Assembly (NCBI GenBank): GCA_009731375.1
Contig: BJOX01000325.1
Span: 385,512 to 434,112, forward strand
Direction of reading: 5' to 3'
Source: Paulinella micropora
Lineage: Eukaryota > Cercozoa > Imbricatea > Euglyphida
Length of the DNA: 48,601 nt
Numbering within the stretch: the stretch's first letter is position 1; the number at the start of each line of letters is the position of its first letter. The position numbers and the translations under genes were made by a program. Below are positions 24,574 to 34,151 of this stretch, one piece after another. Below the pieces are notes generated by a model. It was not told the origin of the DNA, ran no database searches, and was given only the letters and a program-made list of their open reading frames with translations.

Positions 24574-25235
24574 CCCCACGTTCCCCAGTCATCCCTAACC
24601 CTAACGAAACTCCTTTGAGGCTTGAGATTTCTTACGGAGTCACGCCTGACACAAACTGTGCCGGAATAAACAGACGCAAAAAACCGTGTAATGTTTCCGT
24701 TGAAAAATCAAAAGGAAAGGGAGCTTACGAAAATCACGCGAAACGATTATCTTATGCGAGGTACTGCGGATATCACGCCACACAAGACCCAGATTATCCG
24801 GAGTTGGATTTGTCAGTAAGTCCCGTATTGCGTCCCCCCAAATCTCCTTACTACTCAGACGAACGAGGTCTTAAAGCTGCGGCATTTGAAAAGTCCCATA
24901 AAATCTCGCAAAGACTCGTTTTAGGGGAATTGGAAATTTTACGTGACACCAAAATTTCCACAAGTCCACAAGTCTCGCAAAATATTCCGCAACAACCACG
25001 CAAACATAATCCATTTTCTAGTCAGCGGACCGGCCAGAGCAGAGAAGGGAGAGAAGAGAGTGGAGTGGATGAGGGAGAGCAACGACTTGGGCCCACTTCT
25101 GCCAACAAGTTTGGCAACCAGGTAGGTCCCACCTCACAACAACTCCCAATCTCTAGTTCTAGACCAATCACAGCACTCCCACCAACACAAACAACAAACC
25201 CATCAACCCTCCTGTCATCACCTTCAAAGACATAA
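24574..25235 (+). CDS. Copia linker with Cx9C-Cx2H zinc-binding-like motif
   Basis: After the gap the frame reads NETPLRLEISYGVTPDTNCA and goes on with GINRRKKPC, then YARYCGYH. Cys codons at 24657, 24687 and 24765 and a His codon at 24774 give C-x9-C-x25-C-x2-H. This resembles the C-x-G-x-T-(K/R)-x-G-x-x-C...Y-C-x-x-H family of small zinc-binding motifs (compare DUF5763 and WRC-type spacing) rather than the CCHC knuckle usual in copia gag. The rest is Ser/Pro/Gln-rich. The frame stops at 25235 and the protein continues in another frame from about 25205. Confidence 0.7.
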
Positions 25236-25453
25236 ATGAAATAGCTAAAACGTTAATGAATGAGTGCGTGAGGGGAATGAATGGAGATGTGATGCGTGTC
25301 GTGAGTGGTGAGCTAGAGAGAGATGAGTTTTTGACTGACATAGTAAGAGCAATAGAAGGAGTGTACTTGGATAGAGCAGTCAGACAGAGTCCATCACTAC
25401 ACCTCCACAACTCACAGAAGAGGGAGAAGGTGAGGGTAGAGGAGAGGGAGAAC
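25205..25453 (+). CDS. Copia pre-protease segment
   Basis: Open in the frame one base later than the preceding segment. It encodes FKDINEIAKTLMNECVRGMN and GELERDEFLTDIVRAIEG. It looks like a helical spacer and no domain is recognised. At about 25385-25450 the frame changes again across GGAGAAGG-type purine repeats, into the protease frame. Confidence 0.6.
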
Positions 25454-25971
25454 TAGAGACAGAAACAGAAACAGAGACAGAAACAGAGACAGAGCATGTT
25501 TTGATACATGTGAGAAAAAGAGTGATGAAAAAGAGAGACATGACAGTACAGGATAGTGGAGCAAGCACAGACATATCATGCAGAGAAGACAGATTGATGG
25601 ATGTCGATGAGATAGACCCTGTAGAGCTACTGACAGGTAATGGAGAGAGGGAGTTGAGTAAGTCAGGAAGAGCTAGGCTGACAGTGATAGATGGGAAAGG
25701 AAGGCCTAGAGCAGTAGAAAAGAAGATGTTACTCGACACTACCTTACCAGTTAGCATAGTCTCTACAGGACAGATGGACCACAAACACAACAGATCAGTC
25801 ATCCACCAAAACGGACAGTTAGTAATACTCAAACACCCCATCCACATTAACGAGAGTGACATATTAGTGAGGGGGAGGTTAACTAAGAGTATGATATATA
25901 GATGGGATGACGAATATGATGAACCATTGAAAGTCAACGAAAGGTATGATCCTTTCGCAACAAGGGGGTAA
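25400..25971 (+). CDS. Copia aspartic protease segment
   Basis: The frame passes through an (ETET)n tract coded by a gagacagaaacagaaaca simple repeat, then reaches DSGASTDISCREDRLM at 25552. D-S-G-A-(S/T) is the catalytic triad motif of retropepsins, and in copia it is typically followed by about 90 residues ending in an (I/V)L-G-x-P-like flap partner. Here the later part reads ILVRGRLTKSMIYRWDDEYD. The enzyme would cleave the gag-pol polyprotein as a dimer. It stops at 25971, where the frame changes at a GGGGG tract. Confidence 0.8.
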
Positions 25972-26149
25972 AAGGGGAGGGAAGCCCCACAAATGACAAC
26001 AAAAAGGAGATAAGTAAGCATGAAGTAAATAAGAGAGAGAAAGAATCACACGTAGATATAGTATTATACGAAGCTTACCCCAGAAAGTCAGACAAACCTA
26101 GAAAGATAGGATCAAGCTTTTTCGTTATGCCTGTGGACATTATGGGTTA
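25966..26149 (+). CDS. Copia protease-integrase spacer
   Basis: Open in a third frame, encoding GVKGEGSPTNDNKKEISKHE and SHVDIVLYEAYPRKSDKPRK. No domain is recognised. It joins protease to the integrase zinc-finger region, which begins in a different frame at about 26111. Confidence 0.5.
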
Positions 26150-26437
26150 ACAAAGATGCGCCTATTAGCAAAAATTTTGAACATTAAGTTAGTAGATGAC
26201 GAGAGCGATGTGAGATTTTGCGAATATTGCATGATAAGAAAGTCTAAACGTTTGCCACGTTTTGCAGTTAATAAGATAGAAAGAACCCAAAAGCCAGGTA
26301 TAATTCTACACATAGACACATTAGGACCGTGGGCAACTAGATCAATAGGTGGTAAACGGTATAAATTTTCAGTCACCGATGACTACTCATTATTCATTCT
26401 TGACTTTTATTCAGAGCCCATAAGAATGAGTTTGTAG
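26111..26437 (+). CDS. Copia integrase N-terminal part
   Basis: It encodes KLFRYACGHYGLTKMRLL, corresponding to the gag-pre-integrase WHRRLGH...L pattern with a divergent start. CEYCMIRKSKRLPRF supplies the CxxC of the H2C2 zinc finger, and HIDTLGPW carries the first catalytic Asp of the DDE triad. It ends at an in-frame TAG (26435-26437), where the frame shifts by one base to continue as NEFVDCLKQAVAFYERQ. Confidence 0.85.
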   Translation: MKLFRYACGHYGLTKMRLLAKILNIKLVDDESDVRFCEYCMIRKSKRLPRFAVNKIERTQKPGIILHIDTLGPWATRSIGGKRYKFSVTDDYSLFILDFYSEPIRMSL

Positions 26438-27657
26438 ATTGTTTAAAACAAGCTGTAGCCTTTTATGAGAGACAAACAGGAAATAAAGTAAAGGAAATTC
26501 GCGCAGATCAAGAATTTGATATTCCGGAGGAAGTCATTAAGTGGTGGAAAAATATTCGTTTTATTTGGAAAACTTCCGCGACAAACGATAAAGACGGGAA
26601 TCCTATTGCGGAAAAAGTGAATGATATTACGGCGGGGCCAGCACGAGCAATGAGATATCACGCTAAACTACCGCCGCAATTCTGGGCAGAATTAGAACAC
26701 GCAGCAACAACCATTCACAACATACTACCGGCAATTCACGGGGAACGCAAAGGAATCTCGCCTTATGAACAGCTGTTAGGTAGAAAACCAACACTCTTTC
26801 ACTTAAAACCAATAGGATGCATGGGTGTGTTACATGTACCTAAGACTAAAGTGCGGAAGGGAGAGTACAGAGGGGAAAAGGTGATGTTAGTAGGATATGA
26901 TCTATTTCGGGAACTATACCGCGTATGGGACGGTAAGAAGATAATTTCCGGAGTGAGAGATGTGAGATTTAATATTCGTAAAATCGGTAAACAAGCTCAT
27001 CCTCTTAAACTAGTGTCGTGGGATAATGATGACTCTGAGGGGGAGAATGAGAATGAGAATGAGAGCGAGCAACCACACACATCTCCACAAGCGTCACCAC
27101 CCCAGTCACCACCTCAATCACCTAAGTCACCGCACAACGTCAACAGCGACCACCCAGCAACACAGTTTGATGAAGCTGAGGGGGAGATAGAGAATGTTAA
27201 TGTCAATGCGAATGAGAATGAGCATGTGGAGAAGAATACGCTAGATCACAAACATACACGCTTACACACAAGTCCAGAGCCACATTATTCACAACAATCA
27301 CCCACAGAGCACAAGATCAAACCACAAGAGCATAAAAATGAACAAGATCCAACAGATCCACTAAAATTACATGAAAGAAGAGCATACGAAGAAAAATCAC
27401 CGCCATCTAAGGGATTAACGTGGGAGCAGAGTCAGAGAGTAACGGAGAGTAACATAATCCCCGGTAAAAGGCAGCGCAAGGCAGTAGAGAGATTTACCCC
27501 TAGCAGTGAGCCCAAGAGAGAAAAGAGAGAGGCTCAAGAGCTGATAGGTAAGGTAGTAAGAGTGCCAGCGCGTGCATGGGGAGATGGATGGGCGAAGAAA
27601 AAGTATGGTGGGATGGGAGAACATAGTACGGGTAGGGGTAGTCAGCAGAGTGAGTGA
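26425..27657 (+). CDS. Copia integrase core and C-terminal linker
   Basis: It encodes the rest of the integrase: EIRADQEF carries the second Asp, and GNPIAEKVND carries the catalytic Glu, in the position of the usual QNGxAER motif. FWAELEHAATTIHNILPA and SPYEQLLGRKPTLFHLKPIG (matching P-x-E-x-x-x-G-K-x-P-x-x-x-H-L-x-x-x-G) follow. Beyond about 27000 comes an acidic and Ser/Pro-rich linker with ENENENES repeats, normal between integrase and reverse transcriptase. The full DDE set is present. The integrase would insert element cDNA into the genome. Confidence 0.92.
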   Translation, partial: NEFVDCLKQAVAFYERQTGNKVKEIRADQEFDIPEEVIKWWKNIRFIWKTSATNDKDGNPIAEKVNDITAGPARAMRYHAKLPPQFWAELEHAATTIHNILPAIHGERKGISPYEQLLGRKPTLFHLKPIGCMGVLHVPKTKVRKGEYRGEKVMLVGYDLFRELYRVWDGKKIISGVRDVRFNIRKIGKQAHPLKLVSWDNDDSEGENENENESEQPHTSPQASPPQSPPQSPKSPHNVNSDHPATQFDEAEGEIENVNVNANENEHVEKNTLDHKHTRLHTSPEPHYSQQSPTEHKIKPQEHKNEQDPTDPLKLHERRAYEEKSPPSKGLTWEQSQRVTESNIIPGKRQRKAVERFTPSSEPKREKREAQELIGKVVRVPARAWGDGWAKKKYGGMGEHSTGRGSQQSE

Positions 27658-28792
27658 CCCCAGAGATAGACTCGTACTAAGAGACAGACCTCAGCCCAAG
27701 TTTGAGGACGAAGAAGAACGAATGTTGAATTCGGAAATCCTCAAATACTCCGTGAAAGATCCCGAATACCCGTTGCAAAGTCCCGCTAATATGTTTTAAT
27801 GCGATGACCGTATGGTGGCAGATGAGATTCGCGATTTTTATTTGTATGTAGACGTCAGAGTACCCAAAGATGTCATAGAGGCAGGTTTGACAGCTAAAGA
27901 TGTTTTAGAGGGTATGAAAGCAGAGCTAAAAGCTCTTCAATCCTTTAACACATACACATGGGTACCCCATAAGGAGGCAAGCAAGGCAGGAGTTAGTAAG
28001 ATAGTTAGATTGACATGGGTTCACAAAGTAAAGTTAGATGAGAACGGGAAAAAGTTCATAAAGTCTCGTTTAGCTTTACGGGGAGATATGTTAGAACCCG
28101 GTGTTAGCTATAACCCAGATCAGCTCTTTGTTCCTTGCGCCGCGCACCATTCACTTTTATTTCTCGCCAAACTATCTGCCTGGCACAAACACAAACTATA
28201 CGGCATAGATTTTAAAAATGCATACCTGAATGCTCGTATGAATGACCCTGTTTATGCATATGCGCCAGAGAGTGTAGACAGAGAAGGGCATGAGGGGATG
28301 ATATGGCGTATAGATGGTGCCTTATATGACGCACCTCAGGCAGGAAGAAGATGGTCTGAGATATTAGCACCCAAGTTAGAGGAGCTAGGTTTTAGACTGC
28401 TAGATTGTGATTTATGTATGTTTGTAGAAAAGGATAAAGCTTTAAGAGAAGCGATAGTAGGGATATTTCATGTAGATGACTTGTTGTTTACAGCACCAAA
28501 CAAGCAAGCATATGAGCGTTTTGCGTCCGCATTAGAAAAACATTTCCCGCTCAAAAGACTCGGTATAGCCCGTGAATTCAGAGGAATAGAGATAGAGCAT
28601 TCGAACGGGAAAATAATTTTGCATCAGCGAAAATATCAGCAGCAGATACTAAAAGAAGTAGGTTACGATTCTGCTAAACCCGTCAGTACTCCAGCGCAAG
28701 AACATTTCACGGAACTGTCAGAATCAGCCAGCTTGCGAAAATTTTCAATTCCTAGTTTAGTTGGTCGNNNNNNNNNNTTCTCGCAAAGATGA
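27620..28792 (+). CDS. Copia reverse transcriptase (RVT_2)
   Basis: The frame runs through VSDPRDRLVLRDRPQPKFED, meets a TAA at 27797-27799 and continues in the same frame. Reverse transcriptase motifs follow in order: LTWVHKVKLDENGKKF, SRLALRGDMLEPGVSYNPD, GIDFKNAYLNARMNDPVYAY (catalytic Asp), RIDGALYDAPQAGRRWSE (pattern L-Y-G-L-x-Q-A) and IFHVDDLLF (the VDD active site, with His in place of the usual Tyr). The C-terminal part reaches YQQQILKEVGYDSAKPVSTP. A 10-N gap at 28768-28777 separates it from RNase H. Confidence 0.93.
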
Positions 28793-29430
28793 CAAGACCC
28801 GATATAGAACAAGCACTAAATTCGGCAAGTGTCATGCAAACTATCGATAAGGGAATAACTTATGCGATGTTAGGCAGAATTTTTCGTTGTTTAGTTAACT
28901 CTTATCGAGTTTTAGCTTACCATGAGCCTAAGTCAGAGCAGGAAGGGCAAACCTATCCAAAACTTTCCATGTGGCCCGACGCGGCTCACAAAGTTTGTAA
29001 GAAAACAGGGAAGTCCCGCACTGGATTCGTGATCCTATGGGGCAGCGATCCAGTTGCATGGTTATCAAAGCGACAGAGTCGCATCGCCCTAAGTTCCAAT
29101 GATGCTGAAATATTTGCAGCAACTGAGTGCATTAGGGAAGGACTTGCACTAAAACACATCACACAAGAACTAAACATAGCCCAAAAGAGCCCGATAGAAT
29201 TATTCGAGGATAACTCTCAAACAGTCTTAGCGGCAGAGAGGGGTATGTCAGGTAATAGAACTAAACACTTACCTTTAGAATTACACTTTATGCACCACCT
29301 ACAGAGAGACGGTGAGATTAAGTTTGTCAAGGTAGGTACGAAAAAGCAGATAGGTGATGTAATGACAAAATATTTACCGAAAGAACAATTCGAGTATTTA
29401 CTTAACAAATTTACGGTAAAGATCGAGTAA
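28778..29430 (+). CDS. Copia RNase H
   Basis: Opens from the gap with FLAKMTRPDIEQALNSAS, matching the copia Y-L-x-x-x-T-R-P-D-I motif. WPDAAHKVCKKTGKSRTGFV corresponds to the D-x-D-W-A-G-x-x-x-x-R-R-S-T-S-G segment, followed by SKRQSRIALSSNDAEIFAAT and ELFEDNSQTVLAAERGMSGN. RTKHLPLELHFMHHLQRDGE and IGDVMTKYLPKEQF complete the domain. It would degrade the RNA strand during reverse transcription. It ends at TAA 29428-29430. Confidence 0.93.
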
Positions 29431-29852
29431 TTTCGGGATTTGTGTCACGGTCCACTCACATGTTTGCTTTGAGTGTTTTGTGCAGTTTGTTGCTTGTTGC
29501 AGCAGCTTTGTTTTGCGCGTGGTAGTCGGCGATCCAGCCTCGGCTGGACGGCTCTTGACCCACTGCTTTTCTATCCTTCTTTCCAGTCACGGTCCTAGCC
29601 TCAGAATAGGAAATCTAAAATTTTCCGATCATAAGTTTGATACCCTCTACGGGAAGCGCTTGCAAATTTTTGAACACAGTGTGACTTACATACTACATGT
29701 TACTGCATGACTACATATATACATATATAGAGGATATGATGTAATTGGGAGTTGATGACCTTCGGGTTACCCATAACTGATCCTCAACACTATTTTTTTT
29801 TCCATATTACACACTAATATAGCCTATGACTTGCGAGGCTAAGGGGGAGCGT
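29431..29852 (+). other. Copia 3' untranslated region and polypurine tract
   Basis: About 420 bp follow the pol stop. The polypurine tract aagggggagcg (29841-29851) lies immediately before the 3' LTR and would prime plus-strand synthesis. No further gene is seen in this stretch. Confidence 0.8.
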
Positions 29853-30431
29853 TGTAATGTACTATTAATACCACTTACTCCACCTAGACAATTTACCGGT
29901 AATTTGGATAGTCTTAGTCATAGGCAGGTTCATAGGCCGGACAGTTATTAATACCTTTATTACTGACAAGGACACTTTCTAGAGTATTCGCGAATCATAG
30001 TCTGGAATGCCTAGAATCAAATGAGTATTATTAATACCATTCTGTAAAGGTCATATTGCTGTTGACATTCAAGACAACAACAAAAATTAGTTTTTCATTT
30101 TTGTGTCAGATTTTCATTTTTGTGACAGTTTTTCATTTTTGTGACAAAAATTCAAATTTTCAAATTTAACGGTAACATTTCGCGAAAATTTACGATATTT
30201 TGCGGACGAATATAGCCGTTAATTTGAAAAATTCAAATTTTCACCCAAAATCAAAATTCCAACCAAAACTGAAATTCCAACCAAAACAGAAAAATCAATT
30301 TTTTTTGTTGTCTTGAATGTCAACAGCAATATCATTTTGTGTGACCCAAATTTATTAAAAGTCTTTTCTTCGGTTATTCTTTACCCTTAGCGGGGTAGCT
30401 TCCCCGCTAACTCTGCGTTTGAGAGATAGAT
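29853..30431 (+). repeat. 3' LTR of copia element, interrupted by a MITE
   Basis: It matches the 5' LTR along its length, with differences such as ataccact for atgcccgt near the start, TTAT for TTAC, and ccccgctaact for ccctaaatt near the end. The match is broken at 30056-30329 by an inserted element. Confidence 0.9.
30056..30329. mobile_element. 274-bp MITE nested in the 3' LTR
   Basis: The terminal inverted repeats TTGCTGTTGACATTCAAGAC and GTCTTGAATGTCAACAGCAA are perfect over at least 20 bp and continue as caacaaaaatt/aattttttttg. The insertion is flanked by TA on each side, and the uninterrupted 5' LTR provides the empty site (ggtca-TA-acatttt). TA duplication points to a Tc1/mariner-type transposase acting in trans. 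The interior has three ttttcatttttgtg direct repeats and no coding frame. Confidence 0.93.
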
Positions 30432-31604
30432 CATGTGACTTTGATATCTGATAAATTTCAAGCCGGGCACTGTAATATATTAATGCACAGCAAAAGCCAA
30501 AGCGCTGAAACAAAAAAAGAGACAGAAGTATTGTATTTATATATATATATATATATATATATTCTTACTACTGTCGGCGGTACTACACATACAGGTAAGC
30601 TTAGGTGTTCCTACTAGTGTGACAGAACCCTAAGCTTGCTTTTTCGTAGAGGCTGAAATTCATGACTGCTAGATCGTGACGGTGATTAATTAGTTATCAC
30701 TAATAACAGTAATAGATATTGTCAGATACTTGTTTTAACATTAATAACGATTGATCATAGTAAATTTAGTAATAGTAACCATCACCGATTAATAAATCGT
30801 TCATTTAGACTGACAGTGACTCCCCAGCTGGCCGTGCAGTGCCGCCCATCAGTGTTTGCCAGTTACTCAGTCACTGCCACGGCAGTAAAAAACAGCTGGC
30901 GGGATAGTCCGAGTGAGAAATTAGTAAAGCCTTCCAGTGCCGTTCATTTTAGCTTCACAGGCTTCGCACTGCGGCCCTAATGTGCTGTAACTGATTGCTA
31001 GGCCTCAGATCATCATAATATGGGGTTCAATTTGAAATGATGCCTCAGCTGATAGTTGAACTGAGAAGGGTTTTTGATGGCAAATAAATTTTCTTCGGTG
31101 ATTCCGACGTGTGTCACTGAATTCCGGCTCGCTTTGATGCACATCGCCACGTGAGTGTTACTAGAATTGCCACCAAAAACCCTTCCCTCCGCGTGGCCTG
31201 TTGTCTGATATTAATAGTATTACTACGTATACGGCTGAGATGTTTGGCATCATCGCTTGTAAGAGCCATAGAGTCAAGACATGCTTTCCTGAGCGAAGAA
31301 TTGTTGAATTTTTCAGCAAGTCTCAAGACTTGAGCATTTCAAGGATAGACGGAGACCCATTTTTTGACTTGGAAGTGAATTCAGCAACACACACCTCTTC
31401 GATGGCGCTGCAGTCGTACTGGTAACAGTCAAAATTGTAAATGGCACTTAAGTTGCAACTTGTCTTTGCATTTCACATGAACATCCGGATCGACTTCTGA
31501 AGGTGGAGTGAACAGGGCATCCTTGTCAGAATTTGTTGTTTTCTTTTTTTCACCTGCTTTTGCCTGCATCAGCGATTCTGAACAATACAGATAAGTATGT
31601 TCAA
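30432..31604. other. Unique interval, no gene recognised
   Basis: Mixed unique sequence with an (AT)n tract at about 30535-30562. Frames of 60-74 codons at 31114-31425 on both strands overlap one another and contain no recognisable domain. Confidence 0.4.
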
Positions 31605-31609
31605 TGTCT

Positions 31610-31611
31610 AT

Positions 31612-31649
<38 letters not shown>

Positions 31650-31689
31650 GATCATCATCATCATGATCAACAATAATGACAACTAGTAT

Positions 31690-31722
<33 letters not shown>

Positions 31723-31835
31723 GACGACGACAACGACGACAACGACGACGACAACAACAACAACAACAACCACAACAACAGCAACAGAAGCAACAGCAGA
31801 AGCAACAGCGACAGCAACAGCAGCAGGAGCATAAT
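31610..31835. repeat. ATC, ACA and ACG trinucleotide block
   Basis: (ATC)n at 31611-31671 is followed by interrupted (ACA)n, (ACG)n and (GCA)n to about 31830. Long minus-strand V/D- or L-rich frames are translations of these repeats. Confidence 0.93.
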
Positions 31836-31984
31836 TAACATGTGAGTACTACTCATGTGTTGGACTCGTCTATCATCATTCGCGCGTATGTATTTAGAAA
31901 AAAAATTAATAAGAATAAAAGAGTCCATGCATAGAAAAAACCTGCGGCTTTGCAATAACCAACCTTGGGTCAATATGATCACTT

Positions 31985-32310
31985 GCGTACGTAAAGGCAA
32001 AAAGTTGGAAGTTGCACCCCCACAGTTTTGTGAAAAGATTTTTGTAGAACAGAATGTGAAACCTTCTGGGGTGACACACATACTTTTCTGAAACTACTAT
32101 CAATGGGTACGGGCGGCACAACGTGAAGGCAGAATTCGAAAGTTGCGCCAACCATATTTTGGGAAATGCGATGGAGCATTGCACCCCCAAACTGTCCACA
32201 CAGCTTTGCGGAACGTATTTATCGCGCCGAATGCGCAATCTGCCCCCTGTGCGGCACAAATACTTTCCGAAAGCTACCAACGGGTACGGTGGCAACACTT
32301 GGCACAAGTC
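31985..32310. repeat. Diverged ~150-bp tandem duplication
   Basis: The two blocks about 32003-32130 and 32160-32305 align. In both, gttgcacccccac..agtttt/agcttt(g)tg is followed by ...ctggggtgacacacatactttctgaaa or ctgtgcggcacaaatactttccgaaa, then ctaccaacgggtacgg. The minus-strand 133-codon frame across them therefore contains an internal repeat (two PYPL(V/I)V-type segments). No domain is recognised and coding status is doubtful. Confidence 0.55.
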
Positions 32311-32324
32311 CTATGTTGGCTCGT

Positions 32325-32615
32325 AGTATGGGAACCGTGTGGTCTGCCAGTACTTCTGCCTCTGAAAAGTGTTGGTTGCAGGAACACCTTGCTGCTTGCA
32401 TTCATTTATGGCGGCATCAAACACTCTTCTTTTCTCAACCTTCTTCGCCGCCTTCATTTGGATTTTCAGACCCTTTTTTTTTCTTCCGTTTTCACGCAAA
32501 GCCAGGTATGGGAACCGTGTGCTTGTGGTCTGCCAGTACTTCTGCCTCTGAAAAGTGTTGGTTGCAGGAACACCTTGCTGCTTGCATTCATTTGTAGCGG
32601 CATCAAACACACTCT
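32325..32615 (-). pseudogene. Duplicated exon-like segment on the minus strand
   Basis: A ~105-bp block occurs twice (about 32328-32432 and 32507-32612) at about 95% identity. On the minus strand both encode VFDAATNECKQQGVPATNTF and RQKYWQTT, differing in a few bases. The peptide has coding character, somewhat like a helical DNA-binding segment, but no family can be named. The right copy is preceded upstream by a Lys/Arg-rich frame. It may be a duplicated exon or part of an unclassified repeat. Confidence 0.35.
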
Positions 32616-32644
32616 CAACCGACTTGGAGGGCGACTGGTCCCAT

Positions 32645-32724
32645 TTTTCACTCCACAAAATTCGACGGGCTTTGCGTGAAAACGGCAGAAAAAAGGGTCT
32701 TAACAGAAAAAAATTCTGTTTAGA

Positions 32725-32764
<40 letters not shown>

Positions 32765-32874
32765 CCTTTTTTTTTTTTTTTTTTTTCCCCAAAACNNNNN
32801 NNNNNNNNNNNNNNNNNNNNNNNNNNNNNNNNNNNNNNNNNNNNNNNNNNNNNNNNNNNNNNNNNNNNAAAAAA

Positions 32875-32920
<46 letters not shown>

Positions 32921-32990
32921 CTGTTCAGACCCTTTTTTTTTCTGCCGTTTTCACGCAAAGCCCGTCGATTTTTGTGGAGTGAAAAAATGG
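32645..32990. repeat. Inverted duplication around a poly-T gap
   Basis: The sequence aattcgacgggctttgcgtg-aaaacggcagaaaaaaggg (about 32659-32698) recurs inverted at 32930-32975 (ccctttttttttctgccgtt-ttcacgcaaagcccgtcga). The centre contains poly-T tracts and an N run at 32796-32868. A further direct piece (ccgttttcacgcaaagcc) is at about 32486. It is similar in form to the palindrome at 14176-14730. Confidence 0.75.
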
Positions 32991-33690
32991 GACCGGTCCT
33001 CTCGCCGATTCGAGAGAAAAACGAAGAAGAAAGGCAACATTTTCTTGTCACTATGTAAAGGAAGATTTCTCTGTTTTTTTTTACATCTCATAACAAGATC
33101 GCTTCGATATCACAGGGCAGGATAAAGGACATGTGTCCATGTATGAGCTCGTACGGGAGAGAAGTACTGAGAGAATAATCTAAGACATGAATTTTTTACT
33201 GTCAAACTCGAAACACACATAAACACTTATAGCTCACATGTCACAAGCGACCTACAAATGAATTACCTTTCTAGATGCTTACCTCCTTTCTGCCTACATA
33301 CGTGCATATACTTTCCCGCACGCGTCTGGCAGGTGGTTGGGGAGGTAGGTTGGTTAGTAGTGGGGAGAGTAAGGTAGTGTAGGAAATATATCAATCATTC
33401 TCATAGATCTAATGATACCACCTCGACCATCACAAGTGGAACGGAGGACATATATGCTGGTGACACCACGCCAGTCATAACGGCCACAACTGTCGCTGTT
33501 ATACAAACATTACACACGCATCTCGCCTTATTGGACTGAGGGCAATGTTGTGATCGTCCATGAACGGGATTCGGTAAACTTGTGTGGATTTGGTGTATTC
33601 CATCGGCAAAGCAAAAATGAAGACAGTCAAAGGGTTGTCTACTGTCTTCGAAGTGAAAATCGTGATTGACTTTATGTATCAGCTTGTCAT
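32991..33690. other. Unique interval, no gene recognised
   Basis: Non-repetitive. A + frame around 33410-33540 reads DTTSTITSGTEDIYAGDTTP but is short and closed on both sides without good splice sites. No gene is called. Confidence 0.4.
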
Positions 33691-33704
33691 ATACGCATAC
33701 ATAC

Positions 33705-33884
33705 ATAAATTACATTACATTACATTAGATTACATTACATTAGATTACATTACATTACATTACATTACATTGTATGACATGACATGCATTCACACATTCA
33801 TACATACATACATACATACATACATACATACACTGTAGAGATCGCTGTGGGTCCTTCTGTAGGGAAAAACATGTTAGAAGGTAC

Positions 33885-33936
<52 letters not shown>

Positions 33937-33972
33937 CGATAGATAGATAGATAGATAGATAAATAGATAGAC

Positions 33973-34010
<38 letters not shown>

Positions 34011-34036
34011 ATAGATAAATAGATAGATAGATAGAC

Positions 34037-34076
<40 letters not shown>

Positions 34077-34112
34077 GGATAGATAAAAAGATAGATAAAA
34101 CGATAGATAAAT

Positions 34113-34151
<39 letters not shown>

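Larger units (their letters stand above)
22943..30431 (+). mobile_element. Ty1/copia LTR retrotransposon, near complete
   Basis: Two LTRs flank a coding region with domains in the copia order gag, protease, integrase, reverse transcriptase, RNase H. The PBS follows the 5' LTR and a polypurine tract precedes the 3' LTR. Total length is about 7.5 kb including a 274-bp MITE in the 3' LTR. The two LTRs differ at only a handful of positions outside the MITE, implying a fairly recent insertion. The coding frame shifts at about eight places, with one in-frame stop (27797-27799) and two 10-N gaps. No clear target-site duplication could be identified at the chosen borders, so ends may be off by a few bases or one flank is rearranged. 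Confidence 0.95.

Noticed and set aside
31114-31425. Possible RNase H or LINE fragment (TYTAEMFGII-like peptide)
   Set aside because: Only a short resemblance to an AE-containing RNase H motif. Frames on both strands overlap and none extends it.
33401-33706. Candidate exon reading DTTSTITSGTEDIYAGDTTP
   Set aside because: No acceptable splice sites at the ends of the open stretch and no match to other exon candidates.
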